Positions 25,143 through 36,100 are shown, numbered from the stretch's first letter. The stretch: DNA of 64,000 nt from Bacteroidota bacterium (GCA_023437305.1 JAEZGN010000007.1:62001-126000), one strand, 5' to 3'. Numbers and translations: made by a program. Notes: generated by a model not told the origin, from the sequence alone.

Positions 25143-26045
25143 CTACTCCATCAAATGTGTTTCCAGTACCTGCTTTGTCGAGAAATCTTCGAGCCCCAGA
25201 TAGTAAGCTGCCGTATCTATCAGGGCATCCATAGGGACAAGACCGATGATTTCCGCTCCTACTACAGATACTCCGTAACGATTTGCTTCTATTCTCACTA
25301 ATTCGTGAGCACGGTAGATGGCTGTTTTAGTAAAATCTGTCAGATTCATCGATACTTGTACGATTCCTCTTTCTGTCAGTTCTACGCCCATAGCCTTACA
25401 GAAGCGTAATCCACCACCTAAGAATCGCACCTTCTTTGCTATTGCGTCTGCTATCTCGAGCTTCTTTGTATTCAGGTTTACATTGTATGCTACCAACGGC
25501 ATGCGTGCCCCTATAACAACACCTCCGGCTGTTGGGTGTGGCTGATCGGGTCCAAAATCGGGCTTCCATTCGGGTAGAGTCATCTTTTCTTTCAGTCCTT
25601 CAAACTCTCCTTTACGGATTGTAGCCAGATTTTCGCGATGAGGTGCTGATGCTGCTTTTTCGTAAAGGAATACCGGCAATCCATAGCGTTCGGCGACTTC
25701 CTGTCCTACTTCTTTCGAGAGGTTGACAGCTTCTTCCATACTTACATTGCGGATAGGGATGAAAGGAACTACATCTACTGCACCCATACGGGGATGCTGT
25801 CCTTTGTGGTGGTTAAGGTCTATTACTTGTACTGCTATGCCTATAGTTTCTATCACTGCTTTTTTTAGAGCATCGGGTTCGCCTACTACAGTAACTACCA
25901 TTCGGTTGTGGTCTTTGTCGGTGCTGTAGTCTAGCAGCTTAACTCCTTCCTTGGCACGGAAAGCATTTACGATCTTTTCTACTTTCTCAAGATCGCGTCC
26001 TTCGCTAAAATTTGGTACGCATTCAACGATTTTGTTTGAGCTCAT
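25143..26045 (-). CDS. ftcD: Glutamate formimidoyltransferase
   Basis: A 300-residue cytoplasmic enzyme equal to the N-terminal formiminotransferase part of animal FTCD. It starts VECVPNFSEGRDLEKVEKIV and has DHNRMVVTVVG, HPRMGAVDVVPFIP and RFLGGGLRFCKAMG. It moves the formimino group of N-formiminoglutamate to tetrahydrofolate, giving glutamate. Together with the separate cyclodeaminase-family protein (22353-22976) it forms the folate branch of histidine degradation, so no hutG or hutF is needed here. Confidence 0.96.
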   Translation of the reverse strand: MSSNKIVECVPNFSEGRDLEKVEKIVNAFRAKEGVKLLDYSTDKDHNRMVVTVVGEPDALKKAVIETIGIAVQVIDLNHHKGQHPRMGAVDVVPFIPIRNVSMEEAVNLSKEVGQEVAERYGLPVFLYEKAASAPHRENLATIRKGEFEGLKEKMTLPEWKPDFGPDQPHPTAGGVVIGARMPLVAYNVNLNTKKLEIADAIAKKVRFLGGGLRFCKAMGVELTERGIVQVSMNLTDFTKTAIYRAHELVRIEANRYGVSVVGAEIIGLVPMDALIDTAAYYLGLEDFSTKQVLETHLME

Positions 26046-26094
26046 GATATTATTTTATTAAGACTTAACTTATTCCTACTTTTTTATAGCGTGC

Positions 26095-26125
26095 AGATCT
26101 TTTCGGAGATCAGGATGACAGACAG
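26095..26125 (+). repeat. Possible half-copy of the palindromic repeat
   Basis: AGATCTTTTCGGAGATCAGG followed by ATGACAGACA resembles the right arm of copies A-C (AGATTCTTC...CAGAATGACAAAG) with several changes. It lies in the 105-base gap upstream of ftcD. The similarity is moderate. Confidence 0.3.
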
Positions 26126-26150
26126 GTTTTAATTTTACTTATTATCCTGC

Positions 26151-26963
26151 TTATTTCGTTTTATCATAATCTGCTCTTGTCTCCAAGGTGAGTGATTCTG
26201 TATCACAATCCCATATACTTACATAATTATCTGAAAGTACGATATGTGTGTCCCATCCCGCATATTGTGAATAAAGCATCAACGTACAAATATCAGTAGG
26301 CGTAATAAAATCACCGGTTTCAGGAGCATGAGAGTGAACCGAAGCTACAGCTTCTTTTTCTGCGTCAAAGTCGATAGGAATCAGATTTCTGTGAATTTCC
26401 TTTTTCTCTTTCACACTGTTTTGTTCGTCAAACGTTAGCAGATAATCGTTTCCGAAGAGCATTACCCCGGTAACCTTCGGTGCGGTTAATACATATACTC
26501 TCTTTTCTCCGTTGCGGATATAAGGGATAAGGTTGAAGCTTGTATTGCTATAAGTCTTGAATAAGAGGCTGTCTTGCTGTATCTCGGCTAAAGCTTTTTG
26601 CCGTATAGTAAACAATTGTCTTTCGGCTTCCCTGAAGTCCCGTTCCTTGAAGTTTATAGTTGCTGTTTCTACTATTTTGATATCTCCAAACGAAACTACT
26701 CCGATTACTTTTGGATTTGCGTTTTTTGAAAAGAACAAACACTTTGCAGTTCCATTATCGATATAGGAAAAATATCCACCTATGCCCTCCCTCTCTTTGA
26801 AGCTTTTTGTAAAAATATCTGTACCATGCCATGCTGTTATTTCGAGCCGGTAAAGGTATTTTCCTTCTTCTGTAATTTGCTCGGCTATCTTTTTTAGATC
26901 TATCTTTTGACTAAAAACATTAGCAGATAAAAGCAGAAGTATAATTGTGATAAGTTTCTTCAT
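26151..26963 (-). CDS. Secreted protein with a JAMM/JAB-like motif, function unknown
   Basis: A 270-residue protein with a cleavable signal peptide (MKKLITIILLLLSANVFSQ). Near the C-terminus VHSHAPETGDFITPTDI places His 210, His 212 and Asp 224 much as in JAMM/JAB metalloproteases (H-x-H-P, six or seven residues, S/P-x-x-D). A following strand HIVLSDNYVSIWDCD also fits that fold. The required upstream Glu is not certain. The ATG overlaps the hutU stop as TAATG, so it is translationally coupled to hutU. A periplasmic metallohydrolase in a cytoplasmic histidine pathway is unexpected; it might release histidine-containing peptides or amides, but this is inference. Confidence 0.6.
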   Translation of the reverse strand: MKKLITIILLLLSANVFSQKIDLKKIAEQITEEGKYLYRLEITAWHGTDIFTKSFKEREGIGGYFSYIDNGTAKCLFFSKNANPKVIGVVSFGDIKIVETATINFKERDFREAERQLFTIRQKALAEIQQDSLLFKTYSNTSFNLIPYIRNGEKRVYVLTAPKVTGVMLFGNDYLLTFDEQNSVKEKKEIHRNLIPIDFDAEKEAVASVHSHAPETGDFITPTDICTLMLYSQYAGWDTHIVLSDNYVSIWDCDTESLTLETRADYDKTK

Positions 26964-28951
26964 TAATTATTTTCTATAATATTCTTTACTAAATCATCGT
27001 CTGCAATATAGGGTATAGTGATATGATAACCATCGCTGTGAGTCTGATTAAAAGACTCGCAAGTTTCGATCGCATGTTCGTTTCGTGCCCACGAACGGCG
27101 TGCTACTCCTCCCATCACGTCCCACAACATAGATGAACGTATAATTTCGTCAATTCGTTCACTACCATCGCAAACTAATCCAAATCCTCCGTTAATGGCT
27201 TTGCTAATGCCAACACCTCCACCATTGTGAAGCGCAACGAGGCTCATTCCCCTTGCTGCATTTCCGGCAAAACATTGTATTGCCATGTCTGCCATTACAT
27301 TGCTTCCGTCTTTTATGTTTGCTGTTTCCCGGAAAGGGGAATCTGTTCCGCTTACATCATGATGATCGCGCCCTAGCATTACAGGACCAATTTCTCCATC
27401 TCTTACAAGTTTATTGAAACGTAAAGCAATATTCATTCTTCCCAGAGCATCTTGGTATAAAATACGTGCCTGTGTACCAACTACCAGTTGGTTTTTTTCT
27501 GCTTCGCGAATCCATTCGTAATTGTCTTTATCTTGTCCCCTTCGCGTAGGGTCGATGCATTCCATTGCCGCATGGTCTGTTTTGATGAGGTCTTCGTGTT
27601 TTCCGCTGAGGCAAACCCAACGGAAAGGACCATATCCATAATCGAACAATTCGGGTCCCATGATGTCTTCCACATACGAAGGCCAGATAAAGCCATCTTT
27701 CTCGTCGATGCCATTTTTAGATATTTCTTTTATGCCCGAGTCGTATATCGCTTTCATAAAGGAATTGCCATAATCGAAGAAATATGTGCCTTTAGCAACT
27801 AGTTTGCGAATAACTTCAAAATGACGCTTGAGAGATTCATTTACCAGCTTATGGAATGTTTCCCTGCCATTTTTTAATAATCTCGTCCTCTCTTCAAATG
27901 ATATGCCAACAGGGCAGTAGCCCCCTTCGTATACTGCATGACAGGAGGTCTGGTCTGAAAGCAGGTCGATATGAATTTGATTTTTTTCTGCATACTCCAA
28001 CAGATCGATAATATTGCCATGATAAGCTATGGAGCAAGGCTTTTTATCTTTTTGAGCCTGTTTAGCCATATCAAAAGCCTCTTTTGCTTCGGATATTATA
28101 TGATGTACCCATCCCTGTCTGAAACGTGTTTCGATACGAGAGTAATCTACTTCGGCTACAATAGAAACAGCACCCGCTATATCGGCAGCCTTGGGTTGTG
28201 CTCCACTCATGCCTCCCAAGCCTGACGAAACAAACAGATAGCCTGCTAAGTTTTTATTTTGAGGAATGCCGAGCTTTTTTCGTCCGGCATTTAGTAATGT
28301 ATTAAATGTACCATGTACTATACCTTGTGGTCCTATATACATCCATCCTCCGGCTGTCATTTGTCCATAATTGGCAACACCCATTTGTGCGGCAATTTCC
28401 CAATCAGCCTGATTGTCGAACATGCCAACCATCATAGAATTTGTGATAATGACTCGCGGTGCATCAGGCTTCGATTTGAATAGACCAAGAGGATGGCCGG
28501 ACTCAATAACTAATGTCTGATCCTTTGTAAGTACTTCAAGATATTTTTTAATCAATTGATATTGCATCCAGTTTTGACAAACTTGCCCTGTTTCGCCATA
28601 TGTAACCAACTCGTACGGATATAATGCGATATCGAAGCAAAGGTTGTTATCTATCATTACTTGAAAGGCTTTTCCTTCAATACAGTTTCCTTTATATTCG
28701 TCGATAGATTTTGGGTAAATGTCTCCCTGTGGTCGGAAACGGTATCCATAGATGCGTCCCCGGGTTTTAAGTTCTTTGAGAAACTCGGGTGCTAAAGTTT
28801 CATGTAATTCGACGGGGATATATCGCAAAGCATTTTTTAGTGCGGTTATTGTTTGAGCAGGGCTGAGTTTGAAGCCCCGATCGGGTGCACGGCGTATCCC
28901 TTCAACAAAAGACGGGTATTTGGGTAATCTATTGTCAAGCCTGATCTCCAT
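26963..28951 (-). CDS. hutU: Urocanate hydratase
   Basis: A 662-residue urocanase, the long form similar in length to animal enzymes and longer than the roughly 555 residues of proteobacterial HutU. It converts urocanate to 4-imidazolone-5-propionate with tightly bound NAD. Family segments include VTYGETGQVCQNWMQYQLIK, YIGPQGIVHGTFNTL, SGLGGMSGAQPKA, LLSDQTSCH and FAGNAARGMSLVALHNGGG. It is the first gene of the hut operon and ends with a one-base stop/start overlap with the JAMM-like gene. The promoter should lie in 28952-29111; no exact -7 element was found there. Confidence 0.96.
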   Translation of the reverse strand: MEIRLDNRLPKYPSFVEGIRRAPDRGFKLSPAQTITALKNALRYIPVELHETLAPEFLKELKTRGRIYGYRFRPQGDIYPKSIDEYKGNCIEGKAFQVMIDNNLCFDIALYPYELVTYGETGQVCQNWMQYQLIKKYLEVLTKDQTLVIESGHPLGLFKSKPDAPRVIITNSMMVGMFDNQADWEIAAQMGVANYGQMTAGGWMYIGPQGIVHGTFNTLLNAGRKKLGIPQNKNLAGYLFVSSGLGGMSGAQPKAADIAGAVSIVAEVDYSRIETRFRQGWVHHIISEAKEAFDMAKQAQKDKKPCSIAYHGNIIDLLEYAEKNQIHIDLLSDQTSCHAVYEGGYCPVGISFEERTRLLKNGRETFHKLVNESLKRHFEVIRKLVAKGTYFFDYGNSFMKAIYDSGIKEISKNGIDEKDGFIWPSYVEDIMGPELFDYGYGPFRWVCLSGKHEDLIKTDHAAMECIDPTRRGQDKDNYEWIREAEKNQLVVGTQARILYQDALGRMNIALRFNKLVRDGEIGPVMLGRDHHDVSGTDSPFRETANIKDGSNVMADMAIQCFAGNAARGMSLVALHNGGGVGISKAINGGFGLVCDGSERIDEIIRSSMLWDVMGGVARRSWARNEHAIETCESFNQTHSDGYHITIPYIADDDLVKNIIENN

Positions 28952-29111
28952 GATGTTTGATTCTTGGTTACATCTCTCGAAGATAAGATTTATATTTTTA
29001 TCCTAAAATATATTTTACGACAAAATATCAATAACTGTAATTGAAATAATAAAAATAATTCAATTTGTAATGTGTCGGATACTCTTTGCGTCTTCTATCG
29101 TTATCAAAATG

Positions 29112-31970
29112 TCAGATATTTTGCTTCAAGCTTTGCAGAAAATCCGATAAGTTTACATCTCTGTCGAGATCCATTTTTTTTCGTAATCTGTATCTGTTTA
29201 CTTCTACGCCTCTTATCGATATATTGAGTAGAGGTGCTATTTCCTTGGAGGAAAGATTCATATTGAGATATGCACACAATATTTTATCATTGCGTGTCAG
29301 ATTAGGAAACCGTTCGTCAAGCATTTTGAAGAAATCTTGATGTATCAGGTCAAAGTTGGATTGGAATATTTCGAAGTCAGTATCATGTTCAATATTGCTA
29401 TTAATCTGACTGATTAGACTCATCACCTTTTGTTTGATTGTACTTATTTGTTTTTCTTCATCAATGGCTTTAGATATATTTAATGCGTTTCTCTTCACAT
29501 TTTCGAGCATCTCATTTTTACGGATCACATTCAACATATAACCATTCAGCTCTTGTGTTTTGTATTTTAATTCATTTTTCAGGTTTTCGTTTTGTAGCTC
29601 ATATATAGCTTCATCCTTCAACTTTGTTTCTTCTTCGTAGCGCTTAGTTTGTGCAATTAGTTCCTCTCCCTTCTGATGTATAATTTTCTTTTGCTTACTG
29701 ATGGTTTTTTTATAGATGATAAGTATTAAAATCACGATAGCCAATGAATAGAGCAAATAAGCAAGTACAGATCTGTACCAAGGGGGATGGACTGTAAAAC
29801 TAAATGAGGTAATGCTCGAAGAATCGGGGTTGCCATCAATAAATGCTTTTACCTCGAAAACATATTTGCCCTCGTGAAGACCAGTGTATTCTTTAATAGT
29901 GTTGGTCGAAGGTATGCTCCAATCGTCATCTATTCCTTTCAGCCTGAAGCTATATAATATATCTGAGGAATGATCGTAGAAGGTTGCTGCAAAATTAATT
30001 TTAATTGAATTTAATGAGTATGGCAATGCTAGTTTTTTTTCGCTGCTTCCATAGCTTAAGATACTGTCGTTCTTGCTACAGGTTATTTCTCTGATGTATG
30101 TATTTATAGTTAAGGATTTGCCATTTTTTCTTGACATGTCTATTCTTGCAAAAGCATTATCGACGGCTACAATAGCCGTTTCGGGATCGATCATGTTTAT
30201 GTTTTCATAGCTGTCTATCAGTTCGTTCGAAAGCCCCCAGTTGTGTATATATTCATGGTATTTACCTTCGCTATATGGTAAAACTTTCAGATTGCGATCG
30301 GCAACAAACCATATATTTTTGTATTTGTCTACATAGAGGAATTCATAATACTTTGGCCCTTCCAGCATCAACTCGAGTTGAGTGTAATGATCGAACGAGT
30401 CGGTTATCCGACTATATTGGAGTATTCCGTAGCGGGTACATATAACCAGATTATTTTCTATCTTCCTGATAATAATATTAGAATCGAAAGCATTGCTATT
30501 TAGTGTATAGGTCTTGTATCGAATGATTTTATCAAAATTTTTATCAAAAGTTAGTCGTCGCATGGTTCCATTGGCATTTGCCACCCAAAAATTATAAGGC
30601 TCATCATCTTCTATAAATCCTCTGAATGAATCTCTAAATTCGGGTATTTTATGTGAGAACACCCAACGTCCCTTTTCCTTTTTCAGGATACTGAATCCCG
30701 AATAGGTAGCAACCATAAGCTTATTCTTATCTTCACTTAGCTCATGTGTTTCCCATGCTCCTTGAAGGTCTATTTTGTACGTCTCAGTGGGGGTTATAAC
30801 CATTATTCCATTATCCCCCGAACTAAAGAGCGTATTATCTATTATGTTGGTAGACCAGATTTGCCCTTCAGAGCCTTTTATTAATTGATAACGGTTATCT
30901 TTATCTAACTTGTAAAGAGCTTGATTAGTACCAAAATACATTTCGTTATTGTACATAGCACTACTATATCCTGTGCCAATCGGTGATACTGTTGCAAATA
31001 ATGGTCTGATAGGAGAGTTGAGACTAATATAGCTTATCCCTTTATCAAGTCCGAGCCATAAGTTCTGGTTACTATCAAAAAAACACCCTAAAACTGTATT
31101 ATTCTTTAAGCCATTATTAATATTAAATTCTTCTTTGTATACCGGATCTTTTAGGTCGAATATGATGACGCCGTTTTGGACTGATCCGACAGCTATTTTT
31201 GATCCTGATATAGCTGTACTAAACAATTGATTCTTCTGTATGAAGTTATCGGCTATGGAATTAATTTGTTGTATGTTGGTTTTGTTTAACAAATATAAAC
31301 CTTTCTTCGCCGATGTTACTAATATATCTTTATTGTATGATAGTAGGCTTACTAATTTATACCCTCTCAGTGGTTCGGAGGTTTCTAAGAATGTTAGCTT
31401 GTTATTCGAGTTTAAATAGAATATTCCATCAGGTGTTGCCAGATACAATATTCCTTCATGTAAAAGCGAGCAATCTATTTTTGTGTCGGAGTCTATCATA
31501 CTAACATTTCCTCCATTTTTGTGATATATATGAATATATCGCTCACTTACAAAATAGATTACATTCCCTCCATCTTCTATATTCCAGACCTCTCCTCCCC
31601 AGTTTTTTGTTTTCTCCGATAGAGAATGGTATGTCAGCTGTCCGATTGTGTTTGGTCTAAAAAGCCCAAATTCGGAACTACCACCGATATATATATTATC
31701 GTCAATTACTTTAACAATTCTTATCACATTGTTTCTTATCGGGTATGATGTCCAGTTCACTCCATCGAACTCTAATAAGCCGTTCGAGTTAGCGCTATAT
31801 ATCCATCCCTTATTTGATTGTGTTATCATCCAGTTCTGAAATCCGGACTTATACTGACTTCGTTCATAATTAGTAATTTTGCGTTGCCAGATAGAAGTTG
31901 AATGTCCCGGAATAGGCAGAAATATTCCAATTATTGCTAAAAAGATTAAAGATAGTGTATACTTATTCAT
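29112..31970 (-). CDS. Membrane-spanning propeller/Y_Y_Y sensor with LuxR-type HTH output
   Basis: A 952-residue one-component regulator. An N-terminal signal segment is followed by a periplasmic region of repeated beta-propeller blades (for example GWIYSANSNGLLEFDGVNW, then NLWLGLDKGISYI). A Y_Y_Y domain lies at about 665-730 (FRLKGIDDDW, GKYVFEVKA) and a membrane helix at about 735-757. A cytoplasmic coiled coil leads to a C-terminal LuxR/GerE-like HTH at about 883-945 (LTRNDKILCAYLNMNLSSKE, then NISIRGVEVNRYRLRKKM). There is no histidine kinase or receiver, unlike hybrid two-component regulators. It diverges from the beta-glucan locus across 1.2 kb and is the likely glucan sensor. Confidence 0.88.
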   Translation of the reverse strand: MNKYTLSLIFLAIIGIFLPIPGHSTSIWQRKITNYERSQYKSGFQNWMITQSNKGWIYSANSNGLLEFDGVNWTSYPIRNNVIRIVKVIDDNIYIGGSSEFGLFRPNTIGQLTYHSLSEKTKNWGGEVWNIEDGGNVIYFVSERYIHIYHKNGGNVSMIDSDTKIDCSLLHEGILYLATPDGIFYLNSNNKLTFLETSEPLRGYKLVSLLSYNKDILVTSAKKGLYLLNKTNIQQINSIADNFIQKNQLFSTAISGSKIAVGSVQNGVIIFDLKDPVYKEEFNINNGLKNNTVLGCFFDSNQNLWLGLDKGISYISLNSPIRPLFATVSPIGTGYSSAMYNNEMYFGTNQALYKLDKDNRYQLIKGSEGQIWSTNIIDNTLFSSGDNGIMVITPTETYKIDLQGAWETHELSEDKNKLMVATYSGFSILKKEKGRWVFSHKIPEFRDSFRGFIEDDEPYNFWVANANGTMRRLTFDKNFDKIIRYKTYTLNSNAFDSNIIIRKIENNLVICTRYGILQYSRITDSFDHYTQLELMLEGPKYYEFLYVDKYKNIWFVADRNLKVLPYSEGKYHEYIHNWGLSNELIDSYENINMIDPETAIVAVDNAFARIDMSRKNGKSLTINTYIREITCSKNDSILSYGSSEKKLALPYSLNSIKINFAATFYDHSSDILYSFRLKGIDDDWSIPSTNTIKEYTGLHEGKYVFEVKAFIDGNPDSSSITSFSFTVHPPWYRSVLAYLLYSLAIVILILIIYKKTISKQKKIIHQKGEELIAQTKRYEEETKLKDEAIYELQNENLKNELKYKTQELNGYMLNVIRKNEMLENVKRNALNISKAIDEEKQISTIKQKVMSLISQINSNIEHDTDFEIFQSNFDLIHQDFFKMLDERFPNLTRNDKILCAYLNMNLSSKEIAPLLNISIRGVEVNRYRLRKKMDLDRDVNLSDFLQSLKQNI

Positions 31971-33189
31971 GCTACCGACTATGTGTTTATTATATTCTTA
32001 ATCTAATTGCCATATTATTCGATAAATATGAGATAGATTTTAGACTCAATATTTATCATTATGCTCCTCTTTTACAAAATAAGGTTAAATATCAGAATCT
32101 TAAATGGGCAATTGATATCATATAAAGTTAATGTTTTGTTCTGGAGATCTACATTTATATTCCTATTGTTGCCAAATATACAAATATAATTATAGAAAAT
32201 AGATGTAAAATTATTATTTGTTGTAACCGGCTCACAATCAGTTGTATTTGTTCTTTTTGTAGTAGTGGGAATGTTCTATATTGAGTTTAAATCAGTTAAG
32301 AAAAATAATGGATAAATTCTTAATCTTACTACTATTGGAGATTCTTTAAACGGGTTGAGTAATCGTTATTTATATTGCTTTCGAAAGAATTAGCTATATT
32401 TTTTCGTCTATGCGATAATCGTAAAATTCCTATTAAATTATATATGTATCAAATATACAGCATATTATATTTTGTGTGTAGTATAAATGTAGTGTTTAAT
32501 TTAAGCTCTTTTTGAGTTTTTGCTGTAGTGAAAATATGTAAAAACAAAAACTTCAACCCTATTTTTGTGTTAATAAATAACAAGAAGAATTACTTGTTTC
32601 CTTAGATGTTAACTTTAATTATATATAACCCTAAATCTGATCGATAAGTAGTTTTAATTCTAATCTAATTACCTTATTTATAAATACAAATTCCCAGAAT
32701 ACATACTTTTTTATATGTAAAGTTTTATTATGACGTAGCAAATATAAAGAGTGTTTTTACTTCTGAATTGTTTTCAAATAAATTAAACCTTCATTAAATG
32801 ATAGAGAATCGTAAATATTTATGCCTATTGACTTTCAAGGGAAAAGAAGCCGCCCTGTTGCTAAAGGAATAAAAAATCTATGATTCTTATATATTTTAAC
32901 CTATTTATAACTAAACAAAAATTTTTAGACATGGCTAACGAAAATCTACGATGAAAAACATTAACAGATTGTATAAGAGTGAGAAAAACAAACAAACTTA
33001 TTTCATTATACCATTAAAATAAATACAATTCACTTCATTTTACAAGAGAACTTATTTACATATTGGAATAAGTCTATATACCAGAACTCTAGAAAATACG
33101 AATCATCTCACTTCAGTCAAAGAATTTATAAACAAAACAGAATTTAGTAGCATTAATCAGCAAATTGAATTCAGCAAAATTAATTAAGC
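31971..33189. other. 1.2-kb A/T-rich intergenic region between regulator and SusC
   Basis: No convincing gene. It holds tandem minus-strand -7 elements (32173-32188), an exact plus-strand -7 element TATTTTTG at 32560-32567, and close behind it the inverted repeat AACAAG/CTTGTT at 32579-32598. A short G/C-richer patch lies near 32838-32870. Two tiny ORFs of 24 and 23 codons (32880-32954 and 32951-33022) overlap as ATGA. The size suggests a long SusC leader, an RNA gene or several regulator sites; none can be proven by reading. Confidence 0.5.
32173..32188 (-). promoter_or_regulatory. Tandem -7 elements for the sensor-regulator gene
   Basis: CAAATATA is directly repeated at 32173-32180 and 32181-32188, so the minus strand has two exact TATATTTG elements about 200 bases upstream of the ATG at 31970. 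There is no clear -33 TTTG. Confidence 0.4.
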
Positions 33190-36100
33190 ATGAGAAAAAT
33201 TTTGTTATTATTATTAACATTATCCTGTTACATTCAATTGTTCTCGCAAGAGATTACAGGAGTAGTTTCTGACAATACAGGGGAACCGATCATCGGTGCT
33301 ACTGTTGCCCTTAAGGGTAAAACGGTTGGATCATTGACCGATATTGACGGAAAATATTCAATCAAAGTTGACAATAGCAACGATGTGCTTGTCTTTTCCT
33401 ATGTAGGCTATATCCGTCAGGAAATAAAGGTAGGAAATCAGAAACAAATAGATGTTGTTCTGATCGAATCAGCAAAAGAACTTGATGAAGTTGTTGTTGT
33501 TGGATATGGAGTTCAAAAGAAAGCTCTATTAACAGGAGCAAATTCTAATATAAAAGGCGAAAAAATAACAGAGCTTAAATCAGCGTCGGCAATGGAAGCG
33601 CTCCAAGGTGTGGCTCCGGGAGTTAGTATTACACGTAATAATGGTGCCCCGGGATCAGGAACTAAAGTAACAATACGTGGGATGGGTACAATTGGAAATG
33701 CTAATCCTCTTTACATTGTTGATGGTGTATCAGTAGGAAGTATCGATTACTTAAGTCCTTCTGATATTGAGTCTATTGACGTACTCAAGGACGGCGCGTC
33801 GGCTGCCATTTATGGTTCGCGTGCTGCCAATGGTGTGATCATAGTTACCACAAAAAAAGGAGAGAAAGGTGCTGCTCCTACAATTAGTTATGATGGATAC
33901 TATGGTGTTCAAAATATTTACAAGAAATTGCCAACCCTGAATGCTCAGGAATATATGTATATTTTTGACGAAGCCCGTTCAAATGAGGGTCTTCCTTTAT
34001 TCGATTGGCAAAACATGATTGTAAATGGGAACAATTACCTTAATACTACTTTTGGTAATGGTGTTGGACAACAGTATGGTCAATATGTTTGGGATAAATT
34101 GCAATCGGGATGGAAAGGTACTGACTGGGTGGATGAAATAACACAAAAGGATGCCCCTGTTCAGAGCCATACTATCAATATTACAGGATCAGGTACAGAT
34201 GTTGTTTATTCTGCAGGATTCTCATATTTTGATCAACAAAGTATTCTTGGAGGGAATGTTACAGATGCAGGGTACAGACGTTTTACCGGTAGGCTTAATA
34301 CAGAATTTGTACTTATGAAGAATGGGAATAATCCAATGTTGACTCTTGGAGAAAATCTAACTTATACTAACACTGTAAACAGGGGTATTGGTAATGGGAA
34401 TATCTATTGGAATGATATGCATGATGCTATGACTGCTACTCCTCTAATGCCGGCACGTTGGACTGAAAATGAAAACATACTGTCATCTACATACGGATAT
34501 GGGCCTGCTATGGAAGGTATTTCCAATAATCAGATAAATCCTCTAGCTCGCATGTTTTTCCGTCATAATTATGGTTACGGAAGCGGTAATACAATTGTAG
34601 GGAATGTTTATGCTGTTTTTGAACCTATTAGTAAATTGAAAATAAGATCTTCACTTGGAGTTAATTCATGGTTTGGCAAGAGCCGTTCATATACACCTAC
34701 ATATCATTTAGGTAAACTTCATGAGAGCAATGTGGAAGGTGCACGACAAGAGATGAATATGGGAGCCGTTTTGACATGGACAAATACAGCTTCATACGAA
34801 ATTAAAATAGATGAGCATAAGATTTCGGGATTAGTAGGTACAGAGTTAGTTGATAATATGACAAATGAAGTACTTGGAGGTTCCAGAAATGGTTCTAAAT
34901 ATTCAGATCTATCAAAATATCCATATTTGGATAGAACTAAACCTGCAACAAGTATCTCGGACATGAGTCTATGGGGTGCCGATTGGTCTGCCGGAGGCGG
35001 AGGATTGATGTCTTATATGGCACGATTGACATACAACTTCAAAGAAAAATACATGCTCGATTTCACATTCCGTGCCGACGGGTCTTCTAACTTTGCAAAA
35101 GGTAACCGTTGGGGATATTTTCCATCTATTTCGGCCGGTTGGAATTTTTCAGAAGAAAGCTTCATGCAACCAACATCTACATGGCTTACTTATGGTAAGT
35201 TAAGAGCCAGCTGGGGACAAAACGGAAATCAAAATATACCGAATTTCGTATATACCTCGAATATTGCATATAACAATCAAGGTTATTTCTTTGGACCGAA
35301 TAAAGAAATCCCGGATGTTGCTGCAGTACCAGCTAATGTTCCAAATCCAGATGTAAAATGGGAGACTTCAGAGCAGTTGAATATTGGATTGGATACTAAG
35401 TTTTTAAATTCCAGACTAGGGTTAACTTTCGACTATTATGTAAAGACTACTAAAGATTGGCTTGTGAGAGCCCCTATTTTAGGTACATATGGTGCAGGAG
35501 CTCCTTACATTAATGGAGGTGACGTGGAAAATAAAGGATTTGAGATTGCTGTTACATGGGAAGATTCTTTCAATGACTTCAAGTATGGTGTTACAGCAAG
35601 TGGAGCTTATAATAAAAACAAAGTTACCCGTTTGGCTAATGCTGAAGGTGTAATCTTGGGAGCTAGTGATATATTATCTCAAGGAACTTCTTATGTCTCA
35701 CGTGTAGAAGTTGGACATCCGATAGGATATTTTTACGGGTATAAGACTGCCGGAATTTTCCAAAATCAACAAGAAGTAGATGCATACGTAGATAAAGATG
35801 GTAAGCCTATAGTGATCGGTAGTGAATCTGGTATAGCTCGTAAGCCTGGAGATGTACGCTTTGTAGACCAAAATGGAGATGGTGTAATTGATGAAAAAGA
35901 TAAAGTTATGTTGGGTAAGCCTTCTCCGGATTTTGAACTAGGATTACAACTGAATGCAGAGTATAAAGGCTTTTACCTAAATTCTACATTGACAGGTAAG
36001 TTGGGTTTACAGGTTATGCAATCATATCGTTCGTTTGCCGATATCTTGACTCAGAATTATACAACTCAAATCTTTAATCGTTGGCATGGAGAAGGTACAT

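Noticed and set aside
32450..32746. Further minus-strand CAAATATA (-7-like) elements at 32450 and 32739
   Set aside because: The octamer is expected by chance in very A/T-rich DNA, and these copies are far from the regulator start with no -33 partner.
32880..33022. Two tiny overlapping ORFs (24 and 23 codons) before the third SusC gene
   Set aside because: The ATGA overlap is attractive, but the region is A/T-rich, the peptides resemble nothing known, and there is no independent support. They are mentioned only in the intergenic entry.
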